Below are positions 7,094-11,010 of a stretch of 11,010 bases of DNA, one piece after another; position 1 is the stretch's first letter; the number at the start of each line of letters is the position of its first letter. Origin of the DNA: JBCBZH01 sp039815415 (GTDB lineage: Bacteria; Bacteroidota; Rhodothermia; Rhodothermales; Rubricoccaceae). The DNA is taken from contig JBCBZH010000140.1 in assembly GCA_039815415.1 (NCBI GenBank), forward strand, positions 1 through 11,010, written 5' to 3'. The notes beneath the pieces are model-generated. The model was not told where the DNA came from, ran no database searches, and saw nothing but the letters and a program-made list of their open reading frames with translations. Position numbers and translations under genes: made by a program.

Positions 7094-7096
7094 ACT

Positions 7097-9880
7097 CTAC
7101 CGAATCGACGCCTCGACGTCACGCGCAGCTTCAGCCGCTCGACGGAGCGCCCGGCGCATGGCGCGCTGGATCTCTCGCTCCACCTCTTCCTGGGCCTCTT
7201 CTGCAGCCTCCCGCCAGCCCGATCCGGCTTGGTGCAGCACGCGGTCGATCTGCTCGCGGTTGTAGCCTCGATCCTCCAGCTCATCCACGAGGTCCTCGAG
7301 CCACTCGGCGCCCTCGGCCTCGAGGTCGTCCCAGTCGATCTCATCCCAGTCCGGGAGAGTCGGCATCTCTGGAGCAGGCTCGGGCTCCCAGTCCTCTGGG
7401 TCCCAGTCGTACTCCCACTCATTCTCGTCGTCCTCAGGATGCTCGTGCTCGGCCTCCTCGGGCTCTTCCGGCTCCGGGCGCGGGTCGGGTTGGCGGCGCT
7501 CATCCTCGGGCTGGCGAACGGATTCCGGCTCGGTCTCGGTCGTCTCCTCGCGCTCGAACAGGCCACCGGCCCAGGCGCGGAAGCGATCCCAGACCGACGG
7601 CGCATCGTCCTCCATCTCGATCTCCGGACGTGGGAACGCACGGTTGGTCGCGAGCAGTCCACGTCGCTGCGTCGTGCGCGCGAAGTCGCCGACGACGCGA
7701 AGCGCGTTGTGTCCGCCCTGGCCCCAGTAGGCCGACCGGAATGTGACGCGAGGATCGTCGAAGCCCACCCAGGCACCCATCACGAGGTCCGGGTGCATGA
7801 GCAGGAACCAGCCGTCGGCGCCATCCTGTGTGGTTCCAGTCTTGCCCGCGAGGTCGCCGCGCACGTTGAACCGGCGGCGCACGTCGGCACCAGTGCCGGT
7901 GTCCACCACGCCGCGCATCATGTCGAGGAGCTGCACGTCCAGCTCCGGGTCGTAGGCGCGCCGAGCGGGTGGAGCGAAGTGAGCGATGACGGTGCCGTCA
8001 CGGTCTTCGATGTGCGTCACCCAGACGGGGGGGCGGTGGGTGCCGCCGTCGGCGATGGTGGCGTAGGCGCTCGCCATCTCGAGCAGCGATACCTCGCTGG
8101 TGCCGAGCGCGAGTGACGGGACGGCCTCGAGTTCACTGCGGACGCCGAAGCGGCGGGCCGTCCGCGCCAGGTCTTTCGCCCCGACCTCCTCAACGAGTTG
8201 GGCCGCGACCGTGTTGACCGACTTCGCCAGCCCGTCGCGGAGCGTCACGACGTCTCCTGAGGATTCGCCGTTGGCATTGACCGGCTGCCAGATCGTCTTG
8301 CCGTCCTGGATGGCGATGGGCTGGTCGACGAAGGCATCGTCGGGGTGGAAGCCTTCTTCGAGGGCGCGGGCGTAGAGGAACGGCTTGAAGGTGGAGCCGG
8401 GCTGGCGCCGCATCCGCGCGACGTGGTCGTAGGGCGCTCTGGCGTAATCCCGACTGCCCACCCAGGCACGGACCTGCCCCGTGGCCGGGTCCACAGCGGT
8501 GAACGCCAGCTCGAGGCGCATCTTGACGGCTCGGAGGGAGTCGCGGAAGGCTTCCTGATTGAGGAGGCGATCCACCGTGGCCTCAGGGTCCGCGCCGTTG
8601 GCGACGGCGCGCTGGTACGTGGCCGTCTCGCGAGTGAACGCCTCGGCGGTCGAGCGGCGGAGCGTCCAGAAGCGCTCGAAAGCCTCCGTACGGCGGGACG
8701 CCGTGACGTACGGTTCCGTCGTAGACCCGAGGCGGTCGGCCCGGGCACGGCCCCACTCCACGTCGGCCACCTTTTGCAAGGCATCGCCGAAGCGGCGGAC
8801 GGACTCCGAGGCGGCCTGCTGCATCCGCCAGTCGAGCGTCGTGTGCACGGTCAGGCCGTCGCCGTAGACGCTATAGCCGTTGCGGTCGGCCCAGTCCTCC
8901 AACCACACGCGGACATGCTCGGTGAAGTGTGGTGCCTTGCTCGTTTGCAGGGCCTGCCGTTCAAACTGCAGCCCCAAGGGCCGCTCTTTCAGTCGGTCGT
9001 ACTCTTCCTGCGAAAGCCGGTCGGTAACCACGAGCTGGTGAAGCACCACGTTGCGCCGCGCCAGCGCGCGCTCTGGGTGCCGCTTCGGGTTGTAGGACGA
9101 CGTGCCTTTGAGCATCCCGACGAGCGTGGCGGCCTGCAGGCGGTCGAGCTGTTGGGCCGAGGTCGAGAAGTAGGTCCGCGCCGCCATCTCGATGCCGGTC
9201 GCGTTGTAGAGGAAGGGAACGGTGTTGAGGTAGATCTCGAGGATCTCGTCCTTCGTGTAGACGCGCTCGATCTTGATGGCCGTAACGGCCTCTTTGAGCT
9301 TTCGGTTGAGCGACCGTGCCCGCCCGATGCGGGTCGGGAAGAGGTTGCGGGCGAGCTGCTGCGTGAGCGTGGAGCCGCCCTGCGGATCGCCGAGAGCGGT
9401 CCGAGCAACGGCACCTCCAAGCCGGATCGGGTCCATCCCGAAGTGGGTGTAGAAGCGCCGATCCTCCGTCGCGAGGAGCGCATCCACCACGTGTGGAGAG
9501 ATCTCATCGAGCGTCATCCAATCCCGGTTGCCGCGTGCGAGCGTCGTCAGCTCGACGCCGTCGGCGGAGACCAGCACGGACGGGTGGATCTCGCGGGCAT
9601 GGCGGAGGTCCTGCACGCCCGGCGTGAACGGGATCAGCGCCACGCAGGTTAGCAGGATCGCCATCCCGAGGGCCGTTCCACTCACCAGCCCCAAGAACGC
9701 CAGGCTGCCGAACGCGGCACCCACGCGCTGGCGCTTCGGACGTTGTGCATCCCGGATGATGGCCCACAAACGCGCGAACACGCGGCGGATGCGGCTCCAC
9801 ACCCATCCCAATGCGCGGCCGATGCCACGGAAGACCGCCGCCAGCGCGCGGCGCCACCAGGGGAGAGCGGGAGAAGCCAT
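7097..9880 (-). CDS. Class A penicillin-binding protein (PBP1A-like) with acidic C-terminal tail
   Basis: This bifunctional peptidoglycan synthase (ponA/mrcA-like) polymerises lipid II and cross-links peptides in the periplasm. Residues 1-50 form a basic, Trp/Arg-rich cytoplasmic segment and about 55-85 is the membrane anchor. The GT51 glycosyltransferase domain (about 100-275) carries ATEDRRFYTHFG with catalytic Glu139 and QGGSTLTQQLARNLF (167-181). The transpeptidase has SxxK at Ser496-Lys499 (GSTFK), SxN at Ser554-Asn556 and KTG at 680-682, all intact. The region from about 750 to 927 is beyond the usual fold. It has a Glu/Asp/Pro-rich stretch with six regularly spaced Trp (822-860), then a charged helical, probably coiled-coil end rich in Arg/Ala/Glu. 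At 927 residues it is longer than typical (about 750-850). The chosen ATG gives the basic tail; no Shine-Dalgarno is seen. One exact copy of the iterated word lies at 8504-8513, read as ELA. Confidence 0.95.
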   Translation of the reverse strand: MASPALPWWRRALAAVFRGIGRALGWVWSRIRRVFARLWAIIRDAQRPKRQRVGAAFGSLAFLGLVSGTALGMAILLTCVALIPFTPGVQDLRHAREIHPSVLVSADGVELTTLARGNRDWMTLDEISPHVVDALLATEDRRFYTHFGMDPIRLGGAVARTALGDPQGGSTLTQQLARNLFPTRIGRARSLNRKLKEAVTAIKIERVYTKDEILEIYLNTVPFLYNATGIEMAARTYFSTSAQQLDRLQAATLVGMLKGTSSYNPKRHPERALARRNVVLHQLVVTDRLSQEEYDRLKERPLGLQFERQALQTSKAPHFTEHVRVWLEDWADRNGYSVYGDGLTVHTTLDWRMQQAASESVRRFGDALQKVADVEWGRARADRLGSTTEPYVTASRRTEAFERFWTLRRSTAEAFTRETATYQRAVANGADPEATVDRLLNQEAFRDSLRAVKMRLELAFTAVDPATGQVRAWVGSRDYARAPYDHVARMRRQPGSTFKPFLYARALEEGFHPDDAFVDQPIAIQDGKTIWQPVNANGESSGDVVTLRDGLAKSVNTVAAQLVEEVGAKDLARTARRFGVRSELEAVPSLALGTSEVSLLEMASAYATIADGGTHRPPVWVTHIEDRDGTVIAHFAPPARRAYDPELDVQLLDMMRGVVDTGTGADVRRRFNVRGDLAGKTGTTQDGADGWFLLMHPDLVMGAWVGFDDPRVTFRSAYWGQGGHNALRVVGDFARTTQRRGLLATNRAFPRPEIEMEDDAPSVWDRFRAWAGGLFEREETTETEPESVRQPEDERRQPDPRPEPEEPEEAEHEHPEDDENEWEYDWDPEDWEPEPAPEMPTLPDWDEIDWDDLEAEGAEWLEDLVDELEDRGYNREQIDRVLHQAGSGWREAAEEAQEEVEREIQRAMRRALRRAAEAARDVEASIR

Positions 9881-9970
9881 ACGGGTGAGAACGCGGTGGG
9901 GAGGGCGCGTCGGGTGAGGGCTCTACGGAGGCAGGCGGCCAGAGATACGCTGGCCTCTCTTGAAACCGTA

Positions 9971-10129
9971 GGGCGCCGCGTCAACGGCTCACGGGGCGTT
10001 CTCCGTATCCGAGTGCAGCGTGCGTTCGAACTGGCGTCGGACGCCAGCGCGCTGCCGAGTGGCGTCTACATCGTCCGGCTGGCGACAGCCGCCGGGGCGC
10101 CAGCGTAGCGCGTGATCGTCATGCGCTGA
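9971..10129 (+). pseudogene. Remnant of a T9SS type A sorting-domain tail
   Basis: Read on the + strand from 9971, the frame gives GRRV, then (10037-10078) DASALPSGVYIVRL, then ATAAGAPA, a TAG stop (10106-10108), and directly in frame RVIVMR followed by TGA (10127-10129). The pattern 'GRRV ... DASALPSGVYxVRL ... QRVIVxR-stop' is the typical end of a T9SS type A sorting domain. The TAG sits where such proteins often have Gln (CAG), so a single C-to-T change could have made it. No PNP motif or secreted body lies upstream; the frame instead runs antisense into the PBP start. I infer a decayed 3' end of a former secreted-protein gene. An 8-bp perfect palindrome (10031-10047) lies inside it. This is the main content of the 276-base gap between the PBP and kinase genes. 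Confidence 0.6.
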
Positions 10130-10156
10130 TGGGTGAGCGCTAGCGAGCGGGCGGAG

Positions 10157-11010
10157 TCAGGCCGCCAACTCGTGCACAGGGGGCTCCGCAGGCGGCAGCG
10201 TCTCCGAGGCAAAGACGGGAAGCTGAAGGGTGACCGTCGTGCCCTCACCGGGGTGGCTGTCGATGGTCAGCACGCCGTTCATCATGTCCAGAAGGCGCTC
10301 CGCCACCGTGAGACCTACGCCCACGCCTTCATGTGTTCGGGCATCGCCTTCGGAGGCTTGCCGGAAGGGTTGGACAGCCTGCTCCACGAAATCGGGCACC
10401 ATTCCAATCCCGGTATCTGAGACCAGAATGGACGTGTGGTTGCCGTCGGACCGGACGGACACGTGCACACTGCCCCGCTCGGTAAACCGGATGGCGTTGT
10501 CGATGATCGCGGCCACTACGCGGCGCAACGCTTCGGCATCGGCGCGGACCAGCGTCGCGGTCCCGGAGATCTTAAACGAGAGGCCCCGCTCAACAGCGGT
10601 GGGGAGGAACCGACTCGCGATCTCGCTGACAACGCCCTGCGCGTCGATGGGCTTCAGCTCGATATCCGTCTGGTTGCTTTCGATCCACGCGAGGTCGAGA
10701 ACGCCATTGAGCGTGTTGAGCAGTCGCCGTCCGCCTCGGTCGATGGACTCAAGAAGGGGCTTGTGGTCTGGGTCTGCCTCGTCCGCCAGGATCTCCGTAA
10801 AGCCGAGAATAGCGGTCAGAGGCGTACGGAACTCGTGACTCATGTTGGCGAGCAGCACATCCTTGGCGCGGCTGGCAGCTTCGGCATGGGCCTGGGCGCG
10901 CTGGCGTTCTTCCAGCTCACGGCGCAGGTCCGTGTTGACGGTTTCGAGGCGGCCCATCAGGGAGTAGAGATGCCGTACCAAAGGGCCTTCGTACATCCAG
11001 GCGAGGGCGC
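10157..11010 (-). CDS. Sensor histidine kinase, C-terminal part (5' partial)
   Basis: The frame is open to the window edge (ALAW precedes the ATG at 10996), so the sensor region lies outside. The visible part begins with a coiled linker (ETVNTDLRRELEERQRAQAH). The dimerisation/phosphoacceptor domain follows, with SHEFRTPL (phospho-His codon near 10837-10835). The HATPase_c domain carries the N box IIDNAIRF, the G1 box SDTGIGM, an F-box-like VQPFRQASEG, the G2 box GVGVGLTVA and the closing HPGEGTTVTLQLP. It should autophosphorylate and pass phosphate to a response regulator; no receiver domain or regulator gene is visible here. The C-terminus is a short Pro/Glu-rich tail. The signal sensed and the partner cannot be told. 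A gap of 276 bases separates it from the PBP gene, so shared transcription is uncertain. Confidence 0.93.
   Translation of the reverse strand, partial: ALAWMYEGPLVRHLYSLMGRLETVNTDLRRELEERQRAQAHAEAASRAKDVLLANMSHEFRTPLTAILGFTEILADEADPDHKPLLESIDRGGRRLLNTLNGVLDLAWIESNQTDIELKPIDAQGVVSEIASRFLPTAVERGLSFKISGTATLVRADAEALRRVVAAIIDNAIRFTERGSVHVSVRSDGNHTSILVSDTGIGMVPDFVEQAVQPFRQASEGDARTHEGVGVGLTVAERLLDMMNGVLTIDSHPGEGTTVTLQLPVFASETLPPAEPPVHELAA

Noticed and set aside
6377..8116. 579-codon plus-strand frame across the T9SS and PBP genes
   Set aside because: It spans two well-supported minus-strand genes and their gap, and has no recognisable domain.
1273..8513. The iterated word as a CRISPR array
   Set aside because: The copies are only 10-12 bases, irregularly spaced, in both orientations and inside genes.
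8345..9652. 435-codon plus-strand frame opposite the PBP gene
   Set aside because: It is antisense to the GT51 and transpeptidase coding sequence, and its Gly/Arg/Val-rich composition is that of a shadow frame.
10031..10047. Palindrome CTGGCGTC-G-GACGCCAG as an operator
   Set aside because: It lies in the remnant reading frame where GC-rich codons easily form such palindromes, and nothing ties it to a promoter.
9743..10108. 121-codon plus-strand frame as an intact gene
   Set aside because: The N-terminal half is antisense to the PBP start and meaningless. Only the last 46 codons look like protein, as a decayed sorting domain, so it is reported as a remnant.

Overview
The window looks like chromosome from a GC-rich (about 64% G+C by eye) Bacteroidota/Rhodothermota bacterium, most likely a marine Rhodothermales (Rubricoccaceae- or Salinibacter-like). 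This is inference. It rests on a type IX secretion (T9SS) type A sorting domain, a DUF4920 lipoprotein, a short-form NuoG, and starts without visible Shine-Dalgarno sequences.

Layout. Positions 2-5095 (+) hold part of a respiratory complex I cluster: nuoF (5' end outside the window), a small DUF4920-type lipoprotein gene, nuoG and nuoH. NuoF and NuoG build the NADH-oxidising peripheral arm, and NuoH is the membrane subunit at the quinone site. The genes are separated by 120, 120 and 210 bases, and these gaps hold hairpins and repeats. The cluster stops after nuoH, with no nuoI behind it. Positions 5342-9880 (-) hold a secreted T9SS-sorted protein of unknown role and, upstream of it, a class A penicillin-binding protein with a long acidic, Trp-rich C-terminal tail. 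Positions 10157-11010 (-) hold the catalytic end of a sensor histidine kinase that runs off the window. Between the kinase and the PBP lies a decayed T9SS sorting-domain tail on the + strand.

The most unusual signal is a short DNA word, CGCCAGCTCG (often TCGCCAGCTCGA), present 15 times exactly on the two strands. Six copies are intergenic. Five lie in the T9SS gene, where they are read as three different tripeptides, so the constraint looks like DNA rather than protein. After five of the seven stop codons in the window the word follows in the same orientation relative to the gene, at 0 to 89 bases. Two copies form a perfect 13-bp inverted repeat just after the PBP stop. This pattern resembles DNA uptake sequences of Haemophilus/Neisseria, or another highly iterated genome motif. 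A separate repeat family (a 'TCATCCTGAGCGAAG...GAAGGATCT' type element) occupies the nuoG-nuoH gap as an inverted pair, with a single arm after nuoH.
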